Assembly: GCA_016200135.1 (NCBI GenBank)
Contig: JACQFI010000076.1
Span: 1-34,503 of the forward strand
Origin: Planctomycetota bacterium
Lineage (GTDB): Bacteria; Planctomycetota; SZUA-567; H5-PLA8
Direction: 5' to 3'
Length of the DNA: 34,503 nt
Within the stretch, counting starts at the first letter, position 1, and every line of letters begins with the position of its first letter. The position numbers and the translations under genes are program-made. Positions 23,434-34,398 of this stretch are shown piece by piece. The notes under the pieces are model-generated. The model was given only the letters and a program-made list of their open reading frames with translations. It did no database searches and was not told where the DNA came from.

Positions 23434-25686
23434 ATGATGCGTCGATCACGATCTTGCCCCTTCACGGTCCTGCTATGCGGCATTGCAGGGATGGTCTCGA
23501 GCGCGCGAGCTGCGGAGAAGCCTGTAACGCCAAGCGAGACCACTGGACCGATCGCCGCAAATACGCCACCCTGTAAGTGGGGCATGGCAGTGAGGGACGA
23601 AGCGGGCGGCGCGTGGGTCTGGTTTGGCGGCACGGGCGGCACGTCCGCAAGCGGCGCGCTGCTCACCTGGATCTTCAAGGATGGCGCGTGGAAGCGGCCC
23701 GAGTTCAAGGAAGCGCCCGCTCATGCGGAGGTCCAGGGAATTGCGCAAGAGGCCCGCAAGCTCTACGCGGCCGTCGCCAACCGGTACTACCTTTCGGAAA
23801 ACGCGAAGGCGCACTCGGTTCGGCTCGACGAGGCGTACAAGGCGCTTGCGGATCGCTTAGGCAAGGCGGGCAGCGCGGAAGAACCGGCGAAGAAGCTGGC
23901 GGATGAAGCGCGCGGCCTGCTGGGCGCGCTTGCAGGAAAACTGTCCGCCGCGCCTTTGGCCGCGGAAGTTGCCGCCGCTCGCGAAGCATGGACAGTCTTG
24001 GAAAAACTCGAGTTCACTATGGCGCCCGAGCCTGCGCCGCGCGCATATTCAGGCGCAGCCTATGACGCTGAAAGTCGGAAGATCGTGCTCTTCGGAGGCG
24101 AGGGCGTGCACGGCGCCTATAACGACACCTGGATCTTTGATTGCAAGACATGCGCCTGGTCCCTCGTCCATCCACCGCTTGCGCCTTCACCCCGCTGCGG
24201 GCATGGAATGGTGGCGGCCAAGGGCAAGGTGTACGTGGCCGGCGGTTTCGAACCGCTGGGCAGCATGAGTTACTGCGCGGGCCTCTGGAATCGCCTGCCG
24301 ATGGACGTGTGGTCCTTCGATCTCAAGACCAATGCCTGGACGTTGCTCAAGGCCGGCGAGGGAAAACTGGAAGGCACCGCCATGCAACCGGCGGTGGAAC
24401 TGACGCTGGGCTCCGACGGCAAGATGATCTCGTGGAAGGCCGACCGAATGTCCTACGGCAAGAAGACGGGCGAAGTCGCCGGCACGTTTGAGCTTCCAGG
24501 CTCCGACGCGGGCACGGAGAAGTCCGGCGTGCCGGGAGGAAGCATCAAGGTTCGCGGCCTGGGCTTCGATCCGGCGTGGTATGAGAAAGTTCCGCCGGCC
24601 GACGCGGCGTCCTTCCAGGCAACCTTGAAGGCGCTGCCGGCGAATAAATGGATCAACCAGAAGCCGCCGGTTCAGCACGTGAACCGCGACTGGGGAACAA
24701 CCGTGCTGGACCTCGAGCACGATCAGCTTCTGCACTGGGCGGGCGGGCATTCGTCGCACTGCGGCACAGACGTGGCGCATTACAGCCTCGCCACCAATCG
24801 TTGGCATATTCTTTACACGCCGGAACTGCCTTTCGAATACGTCTACTCGAACGATGGCGCGCCCGTCCCCACGCTGAGCAACAGTCCGTGGGGGCCGCAC
24901 AGTTACCTCTCGTATGCGTGGGACCAGGTCAGCGGCAAGATGATTTGGGCGGGGAATTGCGGCTCCTATCGTATGACGAATCCGTGCGGGCTCTGGACGT
25001 ACGATCCTGAGACGTATGCATGGAGTTGTCCGCAGTGGAAGATCGAGGGCGGCTGGTTCGACGTTGAGCGCCACAAGACCTGCATGGTTCGGACGCCGCA
25101 GGGGGTGGTCGTTTGGGGCGATAAGCGAGGGGGCTCTGGCGGCGAGACCGGCATCTGGCTGGCCAAGGTGGCCGAGCAGACGTTTACGCCCCTTGCCGCG
25201 ACGGACAAGAAAGATAGCACTACGCTTCCGTTTGCTGTCTTCGGCGACCGGCACGGCATTACGTACGACACTAAGCGCGACCGGACGCTGATCTTTCATT
25301 TCGGCATCAAGGAGAAGAACAAGGTCTGGGCCTGCGACTTGAAGACCAAAGCCGTCACCGTGTTGGAGCCCAAAGGCAGCGCATCTTTTCCCGCCGATGC
25401 GTCCATGGGCCGCGAGGCCACCTATTTACCCGATGACGACGTGGTGCTGATCTCCACGCCCATTGGCAAGACTTCGGGAACCCTTGTCTACGACTGCGCG
25501 GCCAATCAGTGGTTCGAAATGCCCGTGCCCTTCGCGAACCCGGAGAAGCCCGAGCCCGTCTTCGGCGTGAGCACCGGAGTGGAGTGGGACCCCAAGCGCA
25601 AGCTGCTCTGGCTGGTGCAGACCGATGGCGCCGTTTACGCAATGCGTTTCGAGCGCGCCACCGCGGAACTGAAAGTCTTGGAATAG
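23434..25686 (+). CDS. Secreted Kelch-type beta-propeller protein
   Basis: ATG 23434 (or ATG 23437, which has the better spacing to GGAGG at 23425) gives about 750 residues with a signal peptide (SCPFTVLLCGIAGMVSSARA). Kelch-like blades are recognisable by the pattern RxYSGAAYD...IVLFGGEG....NDTWIFD...W, then RCGHGMVAAKGKVYVAGGF....MDVWSFDLKTNAWTLL and later LWTYDPETYAWSC. Residues about 90-195 are an inserted helical coiled region (EARKLYAAVANRYYLSENAK). The segment HWAGGHSSHCGTDVAHYS has a His/Cys cluster that may bind metal. No catalytic motif was recognised. It follows the regulator by 57 bp on the same strand and is probably a cell-surface or secreted protein of the same cluster. Confidence 0.75.
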   Translation: MMRRSRSCPFTVLLCGIAGMVSSARAAEKPVTPSETTGPIAANTPPCKWGMAVRDEAGGAWVWFGGTGGTSASGALLTWIFKDGAWKRPEFKEAPAHAEVQGIAQEARKLYAAVANRYYLSENAKAHSVRLDEAYKALADRLGKAGSAEEPAKKLADEARGLLGALAGKLSAAPLAAEVAAAREAWTVLEKLEFTMAPEPAPRAYSGAAYDAESRKIVLFGGEGVHGAYNDTWIFDCKTCAWSLVHPPLAPSPRCGHGMVAAKGKVYVAGGFEPLGSMSYCAGLWNRLPMDVWSFDLKTNAWTLLKAGEGKLEGTAMQPAVELTLGSDGKMISWKADRMSYGKKTGEVAGTFELPGSDAGTEKSGVPGGSIKVRGLGFDPAWYEKVPPADAASFQATLKALPANKWINQKPPVQHVNRDWGTTVLDLEHDQLLHWAGGHSSHCGTDVAHYSLATNRWHILYTPELPFEYVYSNDGAPVPTLSNSPWGPHSYLSYAWDQVSGKMIWAGNCGSYRMTNPCGLWTYDPETYAWSCPQWKIEGGWFDVERHKTCMVRTPQGVVVWGDKRGGSGGETGIWLAKVAEQTFTPLAATDKKDSTTLPFAVFGDRHGITYDTKRDRTLIFHFGIKEKNKVWACDLKTKAVTVLEPKGSASFPADASMGREATYLPDDDVVLISTPIGKTSGTLVYDCAANQWFEMPVPFANPEKPEPVFGVSTGVEWDPKRKLLWLVQTDGAVYAMRFERATAELKVLE

Positions 25687-25730
25687 ACCAACGAGTACCT
25701 GCGCATGCGCACATCGTAAGCCGATACGAA

Positions 25731-25785
25731 TCCATTCGGTCCGTTCCGATCATCCCGGTTGCGCGAAGCGCATCGGAAGAATGGA
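25731..25785 (+). ncRNA. Nested stem-loop downstream of the Kelch gene
   Basis: TCCATTC (25731-25737) pairs with GAATGGA (25779-25785). TTCCGAT (25744-25750) pairs with ATCGGAA (25772-25778), directly adjacent. GCGC-GAA-GCGC caps the structure (25761-25771). This makes a bulged hairpin of about 55 nt with no T-run. It could be an mRNA 3'-end structure, a small RNA or a regulatory leader; no known family was recognised. The 235-bp gap it lies in has no gene and also holds the perfect palindrome TGCGCATGCGCA (25700-25711). Confidence 0.3.
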
Positions 25786-25921
25786 CCATAAGCCGGACAT
25801 ATATCGATAATTAGGTCAAAAGCCAGCAGCGTACACTATAAGGATAAGTAGCCACCCTTCGACTTTTTCGAATGGCGGTGCCGGAGTCATCCGGCGCACG
25901 GAGTATCCAGGAGGCAAGGGT

Positions 25922-27112
25922 ATGAGAACCATTCCAGCGGCTGTGGCTGTATGGGCTCTTTTTGCGGTCTGTACTCAGGTTCAAGCCTTGCAGACGGCGC
26001 CCCAGGCCGCGGACAAGAAGATTTCCAACATGGCAAAAATGGACGACGCCCGCTTCCAAGATTGGCTGAGCCGATGGGAGAAGAACATCGAAGGCGACGC
26101 GCGGAACCGTTACTGCGATAAGGAAATGGGCGAAGAGATCGGCTGGCTCATGACGCCCTTCCTGGACGGGTTCTATTACGGTTACAAGGCGACCAAGAAC
26201 GCAAAGTGGATCGACTACCTGGTGGATTGGACGGATTCCTGGATCAAGCGCGGCGTGAAGGAGCCGGACGGCTACATCGGCTGGCCCAAGCCGGGCGCCG
26301 CCGGAACCAAAGTAGACGATCTCGACAGCTACAACGCCGACAGTCTGCTGGGCGAGGCCATGGTCCTGCGGCCGATCGTGTTGCTGTCCCGCGAGATCCT
26401 CGACACGCCGGACCTCAAGGCCAAATACGGCGCGAAAGCGGAGAGCTACCTGGCGCTGGCGGAGAAGACCTATGAGAAATGGGACAAGCGCGGCGGCTGG
26501 CGGGAGACAAAGGACGGAGGCTGCATTAGCCTCGAGACGGCGTACGGAATCGATCCCAAGTCTGGGCAGTGGACCGAGGGCTACGAGAAGCGCAATGCGC
26601 CGGAGATAGGATTCTCGCACCCGGACAACAAGGCCAACGCCACCGCGCGCTGGCTGCTGGCGCTGTTCGACGCCACGCAAAAACCGGCCTACAAGGAACG
26701 CGCGGAAAAGTGGTTCAAGCTAATGAAGTCGAGGATCAAGAGCAACGATACCGGCACCTATCAAATCTGGAATTACTGGGAGCCCGCAGGCCCATGGGAC
26801 TATAAGGCGGACAAGTCGCCCAAGCACTGGGTGGGCGTGCATCCCAACGGCGGGTACTACGCGGTCGATCTCGAAGCCATCGTGGACGCCTACGAGCACG
26901 GGCTGGTCTTCGCCAAAGAAGATATTGACCGCTTCATTGCTACGGCTCTGGCCGAGAAGCGCTATTGGTCCGCTTTGGCGCCGTATAACGGCGAGATCCA
27001 GAAGAAATTCGAGGACGGCCACAAGCCCGACAGTTGGGGCGGCCTGCCGGCGACGCCTTGGTATCTGTCCCTTCAGGCCAAGTTGCGGAATGGAACCGCG
27101 GAAGGCCGCTGA
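25922..27112 (+). CDS. Secreted protein with alpha/alpha-toroid-like fold, glycosidase- or lyase-like
   Basis: This 396-residue protein starts with a signal peptide (MRTIPAAVAVWALFAVCTQVQA). AGGAGG lies 7 nt before the ATG. The body is a series of helical hairpins with aromatic loops: EEIGWLMTPFLDGFYYGYKATKNAKWIDYLVDW, NADSLLGEAMVLRPIVLLSREIL, NKANATARWLLALFDATQKPAY and NGGYYAVDLEAIVDAYEHG. This pattern is usual in six-hairpin (alpha/alpha) glycosidases, epimerases and polysaccharide lyases, but no family signature could be confirmed. Acidic candidates include the DDLDSYNAD segment. It sits at the end of the secreted-enzyme cluster and converges with the ABC transporter operon. Confidence 0.7.
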   Translation: MRTIPAAVAVWALFAVCTQVQALQTAPQAADKKISNMAKMDDARFQDWLSRWEKNIEGDARNRYCDKEMGEEIGWLMTPFLDGFYYGYKATKNAKWIDYLVDWTDSWIKRGVKEPDGYIGWPKPGAAGTKVDDLDSYNADSLLGEAMVLRPIVLLSREILDTPDLKAKYGAKAESYLALAEKTYEKWDKRGGWRETKDGGCISLETAYGIDPKSGQWTEGYEKRNAPEIGFSHPDNKANATARWLLALFDATQKPAYKERAEKWFKLMKSRIKSNDTGTYQIWNYWEPAGPWDYKADKSPKHWVGVHPNGGYYAVDLEAIVDAYEHGLVFAKEDIDRFIATALAEKRYWSALAPYNGEIQKKFEDGHKPDSWGGLPATPWYLSLQAKLRNGTAEGR

Positions 27113-27145
27113 GCGGGCTCGGCTTCGCGACTCTTTCCAGACGCT

Positions 27146-29206
<2,061 letters not shown>

Positions 29207-29208
29207 GT

Positions 29209-30657
29209 TCAGCGGGTCCTCAAGCGCGGATCGAGGGCGTCGCGGACGGCGTCGCCGAAGAGATTGGCCGGGAGCACGAGGCCCAGCATGAACACGAAGG
29301 CCGCGAGCAGGCTCCACCAGACGACCGGGTCGCGGGCGAGTTCCAGCCGCGCTTGGTTGATCATGTTGCCCCACGACTGCATCGAAGGATCGACGCCGAT
29401 GCCGACGTAGGCCAGCACGGCCTCGGCCAGCACCAATCCGCTGAATTGAAGCACAACGCTGATCAGGACGAGATGCATGACGTTCGGGACAAGGTGCCGC
29501 GCCATGATCTGCATGCGCCCGATCCCGAATGCGTCTGCTGCCTGCACGAACTCGACTTCGCGCAGTTTCAGCACTTCCGCGCGGATCAGGCGGCATAGGC
29601 CCGTCCAAGAGGTGATGCCCATGATGAAGCACAGGTAGACCAGGCGCCGGTCGGCCGAGACCGCGGTCTCTTCGTCCCGAAGGCCCACTTGCAGAATGAT
29701 CATCGCGGCGGCGATCAGCAGGATGTCGGGGATCGAGGAGAGCGTGGTGTAGACGTACTGAATAAGATCGTCCACCCGTCCGCCCATGTAACCCGCCAGC
29801 ACGCCGAAGAGAATCGCGAAGGGTGTAACAATCAGCGTCGTGAGCGTGCCGATGACGAGCCCGGTCCGCGCGCCTTTAAGCGCCAGATAAAAAACATCCT
29901 GCCCGGTCTTGTCCGTCCCGAAGATGTGATAACCCTTGCTCAGGATTATTGCCTCGGCCACGCAGAGGCTTACGAACGTCAGGAACCCGCCGATCCAGAG
30001 GCCGCGAACAATGCGCGCACGGCGCTTGCGGATTGGATCGTCGGCCGCCTCCATCGGCCAGACAAAGGCCGGCAGGACGCTCAAGCCCGTGAACAGCACG
30101 CCCGCGAACAGGCCCCAGAGCAGGCCCTTCAGGATGCGCTCGCGAATATCGGCCGAAGTGTCGTCGCGATCCGCGAGATGGCTGCCGGCGTGGTCCAGCG
30201 GCGGGAACTCGCGTACCTGCGTGCCATCCGGCAGCAGGATGGTCTCCTTGGAGAATGCTCGCGTGGCGAAGGGCGCGGAGTACGTCTTCTCGGTCCGCCG
30301 CACGAGCGGATCGCAGAGCACGTCCAGTAAGCTCTCGATGTTGCCGCCGGTGGGGTTCTCGTTTGATACCCGGCGGAAATGCAGCGTGTCGAGCATGCCC
30401 ACGAGCGCGTAACAGCATAGCAGGCCGAAGCAGATCATCGGCATGCGTCTCGCGATCACCTGCCGGTAGGCGACGCGCCAGTACTCGCGCTTGCGCGCTA
30501 CGTTAATCCAGATGGCGCCCGCGAGAATCAGCATATAGACCAGCAGGTCGCTGCCCAGGATGACTGGCTTCCAGCCGCGGGAGAGCCAATAGGAATCCAA
30601 TTGCCCCACAAGCAGGTTGGGGGCCGTGTAGAAGAGCCATTCGAGCGCGTCCAGCAC
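29209..30657 (-). CDS. DppC/OppC-type ABC permease with long N-terminal extension
   Basis: This 482-residue inner-membrane protein, against about 300 for typical DppC, starts at GTG 30657 with GGAGAGG 5 nt upstream. The C-terminal part is a standard permease core with GTDKTGQDVFYLALKGARTGL and the EAA loop EFVQAADAFGIGRMQIMARHLVPN. The first half adds membrane helices (around LVYMLILAGAIWI and MICFGLLCCYALVGML). Between the second of these and the next helix sits a soluble segment of about 80 residues (NPTGGNIESLLDVL to HLADRDDTSAD). The gene is 12 bp after the DppB-like gene and two bases before the ATPase gene, one operon. The extra segment probably faces the periplasm. Confidence 0.88.
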   Translation of the reverse strand: MLDALEWLFYTAPNLLVGQLDSYWLSRGWKPVILGSDLLVYMLILAGAIWINVARKREYWRVAYRQVIARRMPMICFGLLCCYALVGMLDTLHFRRVSNENPTGGNIESLLDVLCDPLVRRTEKTYSAPFATRAFSKETILLPDGTQVREFPPLDHAGSHLADRDDTSADIRERILKGLLWGLFAGVLFTGLSVLPAFVWPMEAADDPIRKRRARIVRGLWIGGFLTFVSLCVAEAIILSKGYHIFGTDKTGQDVFYLALKGARTGLVIGTLTTLIVTPFAILFGVLAGYMGGRVDDLIQYVYTTLSSIPDILLIAAAMIILQVGLRDEETAVSADRRLVYLCFIMGITSWTGLCRLIRAEVLKLREVEFVQAADAFGIGRMQIMARHLVPNVMHLVLISVVLQFSGLVLAEAVLAYVGIGVDPSMQSWGNMINQARLELARDPVVWWSLLAAFVFMLGLVLPANLFGDAVRDALDPRLRTR

Positions 30658-30669
30658 GCGGCCTCTCCG

Positions 30670-32004
30670 TTATTCCAGGCGGACCCGCGGGTCCACCAGG
30701 GTGTAGCTGATGTCCGTCATGACCAGTCCCACGATGTAGAGGAACGAACCGAGCATCACGTTGGCCTGCACGATCGCGAAGTCCGTGCGGTCGATCGCAT
30801 CGAGCATGTACGCGCCCATACCGGGGATCGAGAAGAACGATTCCAGGATCAAGCTGCCCGTGAACAGGAACGGCAGGCTCACGACGAGCCCGGTTAGAAT
30901 GGGGATCATGGCGTTCTTCAGCACATGGATAAAGAGCACGCGGCCTTCGCCCAAGCCCTTCGAACGCGCCGTGCGGACGTAATCCTTGTTGATCTCTTCG
31001 AGAAAGATCGTGCGGTTGAAACGGACCGATCCTCCCAGGCCCATGATCATGGCCAGCAGGACGGGCATGGCGATGAACTTGAACGCGAAGATGCCGTAAT
31101 CGAAACCGGAAATCGGCATGAGTTTTAGATATTTACTGAGCACCACCTGCCCGCCCAGAATGTAGAAGAGCGCCGAGACGGACATCATGACCACGCACAG
31201 GACGACGCCCCAGAAATCCAGGTACGTGCCGCGATAAAAAGCCACCAGCATGGCGAGAAAATTGTAGAGAAAGAACGCCAGGATGAATTCCGGCAGGGCG
31301 ATCCACAGGCTCGGGCCGATCCGCTTGAGCATCTCCTCGCTGATGTCCTTCCCATCGTCCGACTTTCCATATTCGAAAAAGAGCATCTGCACCGAACGCT
31401 GATAGAAGATGGTCTTGGTGAAATGCTCGGCCGCATTCAACTGGCCTTTGAACTCCAGGACCACCCGGTGCATAGGGGAAGGGGACTTCAGATCCTCCAC
31501 CGTAAAGGTCGCATGCAGCACGAGCGGTTTGTCGTCCTTGTCCGAGCCTTCCTGGATTTTGAAGAGAAAACGGTTGGGCGCCGAGGTCTTAGGCAAGGCC
31601 GCTGTGCCTTTGGCATCGAAGGCGGAATGCAAACTCAAGCGTGCGGGATCCGAGCACTCGATGGTCAGCGTCCGCGTCGCGTCGAATTTGCGGTTGTCCG
31701 GAGCCTGCACGACCAAGGCGTATTCACCCGCGCCAAAGAGTACCAGGTCCTGCTTGGTCTCCGCGCCTTGCGCCGAGAAAGACTGCACGGCCCGCCAGCC
31801 TTGGTTGTAAAAATAGGGCAGATCAAGCGAGTGCTCGCGCTTCCACTTATCGAGTTCATCCGGCGTCACGCGCTTGGGCGGAAGGTGGCGGCGGGCCATA
31901 TTGTCCGGCGTGTTCACAAAGAAGAAGATCGCGAAAACGATCAGGTTCACGCCGATGAGCGTGGGAACGGCCAGCAGCAGGCGCCTGACGATGTAGCCGA
32001 TCAT
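30670..32004 (-). CDS. DppB/OppB-type ABC permease with inserted beta-rich domain
   Basis: This 444-residue permease starts at ATG 32004, overlapping the stop of the binding-protein gene by 4 bp (ATGA). The first helix is MIGYIVRRLLLAVPTLIGVNLIVFAIFFF, typical of DppB. The core resumes at DDGKDISEEMLKRIGPSLWIALPEF and includes the EAA loop in residues 342-369 (YVRTARSKGLGEGRVLFIHV) and the FSIPGMGAYMLDAIDRTDF end. Between them, residues about 78-198 form a beta-rich insert (LVLFGAGEYALVVQAP ... LEFKGQLNAAEHF) absent from ordinary DppB, which is about 310-340 residues. The insert should be periplasmic and could contact the binding protein. Two-base and 4-bp joints show tight coupling in the operon. 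Confidence 0.9.
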   Translation of the reverse strand: MIGYIVRRLLLAVPTLIGVNLIVFAIFFFVNTPDNMARRHLPPKRVTPDELDKWKREHSLDLPYFYNQGWRAVQSFSAQGAETKQDLVLFGAGEYALVVQAPDNRKFDATRTLTIECSDPARLSLHSAFDAKGTAALPKTSAPNRFLFKIQEGSDKDDKPLVLHATFTVEDLKSPSPMHRVVLEFKGQLNAAEHFTKTIFYQRSVQMLFFEYGKSDDGKDISEEMLKRIGPSLWIALPEFILAFFLYNFLAMLVAFYRGTYLDFWGVVLCVVMMSVSALFYILGGQVVLSKYLKLMPISGFDYGIFAFKFIAMPVLLAMIMGLGGSVRFNRTIFLEEINKDYVRTARSKGLGEGRVLFIHVLKNAMIPILTGLVVSLPFLFTGSLILESFFSIPGMGAYMLDAIDRTDFAIVQANVMLGSFLYIVGLVMTDISYTLVDPRVRLE

Positions 32005-34211
32005 GCGTGGGCGCCTTCCTTCTCGCGGCGGTAGATGGTCAGCGAGGCCGGAATCGAACAAAGTACCAGCAGGCCCAGCAGAGCCCAGAGCGGCCACGTG
32101 ACAGGCTGGTTCCATTCCTTCTGGCACTTCTCACGCAGCGCCGTGTCCACGCGGCGGTACTTCAATGAATTGCCGCCGAAGGACGACGGCTTGGCGTTGA
32201 AGTACCATTGATGGTACAGCGAAAAGTCCACGGGATGATTCCCCCAGATCCACGGCGCGTCTTCGCGGGCGATCCGGTTCATCTGCTTGATCAATTCAAG
32301 CCGTTCGGGGGAATTGGACATGGCCTTGACCCTGGTGAAGAGCTCGTTGTAACGCGGATTGGAATAGTTGGCCGCGTTCTCGCCGCCGGCCTTCACCTTG
32401 CCCTGGGATTCGTCGAGCAAAAAGAGGAAGTTCTCCGGGTCCGGGTAATCCGCGTTCCAGCCCCAGCCCATGAACTGCCAGTTGCCTTTGGAAGCCTTCT
32501 CCTGGAACTGGTTGTAGTCGGTGGACCGGATCTGGAGTTGCACGTTGAGTTTCCCGAACTGTTTGCGCATCCAGTCCAGGAATGCCTTGGAGCCCGCGCC
32601 GCGCCCGGTCGTATCGAAATAAATGATCAACGGTTTGCCTTCGGCGTCCCGGCCCTCGGGATAGCCCGCTTCGGCGAGAAGCTTCTTGGCCTCCTCGATG
32701 CTCTTGCGCTTGGGCTTCTTCTCTTTCTCGTCCCAGTCGTACACGGTGGAATTAAAGCCTTCTTTGCCTTCCTGGTACCCAAAGAGCCCCGGCGGGATGG
32801 GACCCTGCGCCGCGAAGCCCTGCCCGTTCATGAAAATCTGGATGTACTCTTCGACATCGAACGCGATCGAGAGCGCCTGGCGCAGCTTCTTCTTCTTTTC
32901 GTCCAGGCCGCCCACCACGTCGTCGAGCATGTTGAACGCGTAGTACATGGTGCTCGGCGCGACCTCGGAGACGAGCCGGATGTTGTGCGTCCTCATCTCG
33001 TCCGTCAGATTCATCTGCCCACCGCTGCCTAACTGAACGGCCTGATCGAAGACGTCGCCGCCGACGCCCGAGGCGTCGTAGTAGCCCTGCAGGAATTTGT
33101 TCCAGCGCGGCACGCCTTCCTTTTCGAGCACGTAAATGGCCTCATCCACGAAAGGCAATGCTTTACCTTTGTCCTGCAGGAAGCCTTCCTTCTCGTCGCC
33201 GGGCTCTCCATCTGTAGGGTACGTCTCAGGATGGAAATGCGAGTTCCGCCGCAGCGTCATGCGAAAATTGGGCTCGTTGACCGCGAGCGTATAAGGTCCC
33301 GTCCCAATGGGAAAACGGTCCAGCGCGATGTTCTGCCGCGCCGCGGCAGGCTGTGTGAAGAAGCGGTCGGCCTCCCACGGTATGGGCGCGAAAAACGGCA
33401 TGGCCAGCCAGTACTTGAACTGCGGATAAGGCTTCACCAGCGTGATGCGCAGCGTGGACTCGTCCACGACCTGCAGGCCGGGAAAATCGTACTTCCGCAG
33501 ATCCAGATAGATCGGGTTCGTGCGCTCGTCGGCTTCCTGATTATACAAAGGCCCCGCGGCGGTGCGGCGTTCGGCGCGGATGCGTTCAACCTCCTTATTG
33601 AGCGTCGCCTGGAAATCGCCCAGCCCATCGACGTAATCGGCCAGCAAGCCGAAGATGGGGCATTGAAGCAGCGGATGCGCCAGGCGCTTGAGCTGGTACG
33701 CGTAGTCCTCGGCGCGCAGCTTGCGCGTATCCTTGCCGGACAACTCGTCCGGGTGGTCGATCTTCGGGAAGTCGTCGTTGGGCCCCAAGTGCCAGCGGTA
33801 GGTCTCGTCGGCATTGCGCGCGAAGCAGGGGTGGTCCTGGTACTGGACGTCGCCGCGCAGCTTGATCGCGTACACGACCTTGGCCACATTCTCGGGCGGC
33901 GCATCGGCCGGCAGCGCCTTGCCGTCCTTGTCGAAATACTGCGGTTCAGGCACGGTGGTCGTGGTCAAGGGAATCAATTCGTACGGCCGCTTCAGATAAT
34001 GGTATTGCAACGGCGGCTCGTAGATCTGCGTAATGAAGTTGTACTCGTCTTCCGAGTAGGAACGCGCCGGATCGAGGTGCTTGGGTTCGCCGCTGAACGA
34101 ACTGAAGAGGATGTTCTTGTCGTGCTCTTCGGGGCGGTAGGGATCGTTGGGCTGGCAGGATAAAAGAAAGAGACTCGCCAGAGGCGCGAACAGGCGGAGT
34201 GCCTTGCGCAT
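32001..34211 (-). CDS. Family 5 substrate-binding lipoprotein of the ABC importer, with C-terminal membrane helix
   Basis: This 736-residue protein is the first gene of the operon; GGAG lies 7 nt before ATG 34211. A lipoprotein signal (MRKALRLFAPLASLFLLSC, lipobox LLSC, C19) precedes an SBP_bac_5 fold: LDPARSYSEDEYNFITQIYEPP, YAIKLRGDVQYQDHP, IGTGPYTL, RQALSIAFDVEEYIQ, LLAEAGYPEGRD and NWQFMGWGWNADYPDPENF. It probably binds peptides or similar oligomers. The C-terminus ends in a hydrophobic helix (706-727, WPLWALLGLLVLCSIPASL) and a basic tail, unusual for this family because it would anchor the protein a second time in the inner membrane. It is longer than typical DppA (about 535 residues). 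Confidence 0.88.
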   Translation of the reverse strand: MRKALRLFAPLASLFLLSCQPNDPYRPEEHDKNILFSSFSGEPKHLDPARSYSEDEYNFITQIYEPPLQYHYLKRPYELIPLTTTTVPEPQYFDKDGKALPADAPPENVAKVVYAIKLRGDVQYQDHPCFARNADETYRWHLGPNDDFPKIDHPDELSGKDTRKLRAEDYAYQLKRLAHPLLQCPIFGLLADYVDGLGDFQATLNKEVERIRAERRTAAGPLYNQEADERTNPIYLDLRKYDFPGLQVVDESTLRITLVKPYPQFKYWLAMPFFAPIPWEADRFFTQPAAARQNIALDRFPIGTGPYTLAVNEPNFRMTLRRNSHFHPETYPTDGEPGDEKEGFLQDKGKALPFVDEAIYVLEKEGVPRWNKFLQGYYDASGVGGDVFDQAVQLGSGGQMNLTDEMRTHNIRLVSEVAPSTMYYAFNMLDDVVGGLDEKKKKLRQALSIAFDVEEYIQIFMNGQGFAAQGPIPPGLFGYQEGKEGFNSTVYDWDEKEKKPKRKSIEEAKKLLAEAGYPEGRDAEGKPLIIYFDTTGRGAGSKAFLDWMRKQFGKLNVQLQIRSTDYNQFQEKASKGNWQFMGWGWNADYPDPENFLFLLDESQGKVKAGGENAANYSNPRYNELFTRVKAMSNSPERLELIKQMNRIAREDAPWIWGNHPVDFSLYHQWYFNAKPSSFGGNSLKYRRVDTALREKCQKEWNQPVTWPLWALLGLLVLCSIPASLTIYRREKEGAHA

Positions 34212-34398
34212 GTTGGGTCTCCACGCATGAATGCAATCGGGTCGGCTAGCTGGCTACTCTACCGGAATAAGACGGGCGCTGCATGCTCGGAATCGGGTCC
34301 AAGTCGAGTTTGGCGTCTCTTTTTGCGTCTGGGTACTGTTTGAAAACCGACGCTCTCAGGCTTAACCTTGCTTGTTCGGGTCATTCGGGAGCCGGGGC

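Noticed and set aside
29207..29632. N-terminal extension of the fused ATPase
   Set aside because: The in-frame upstream reading is Arg/Pro-rich and overlaps the permease gene. ATG 29206 begins the standard NBD and follows the permease stop by two bases.
32005..32127. N-terminal extension of the DppB-like permease
   Set aside because: It overlaps the end of the binding-protein gene; ATG 32004 begins the canonical first helix.
33231..34163. 310-codon plus-strand open frame
   Set aside because: Antisense to the substrate-binding lipoprotein gene; no recognisable domain.
34308..34336. TTGGCG and TACTGT as a promoter for the GspE/PilB-like gene
   Set aside because: The -10 match is only three of six; not enough to annotate.
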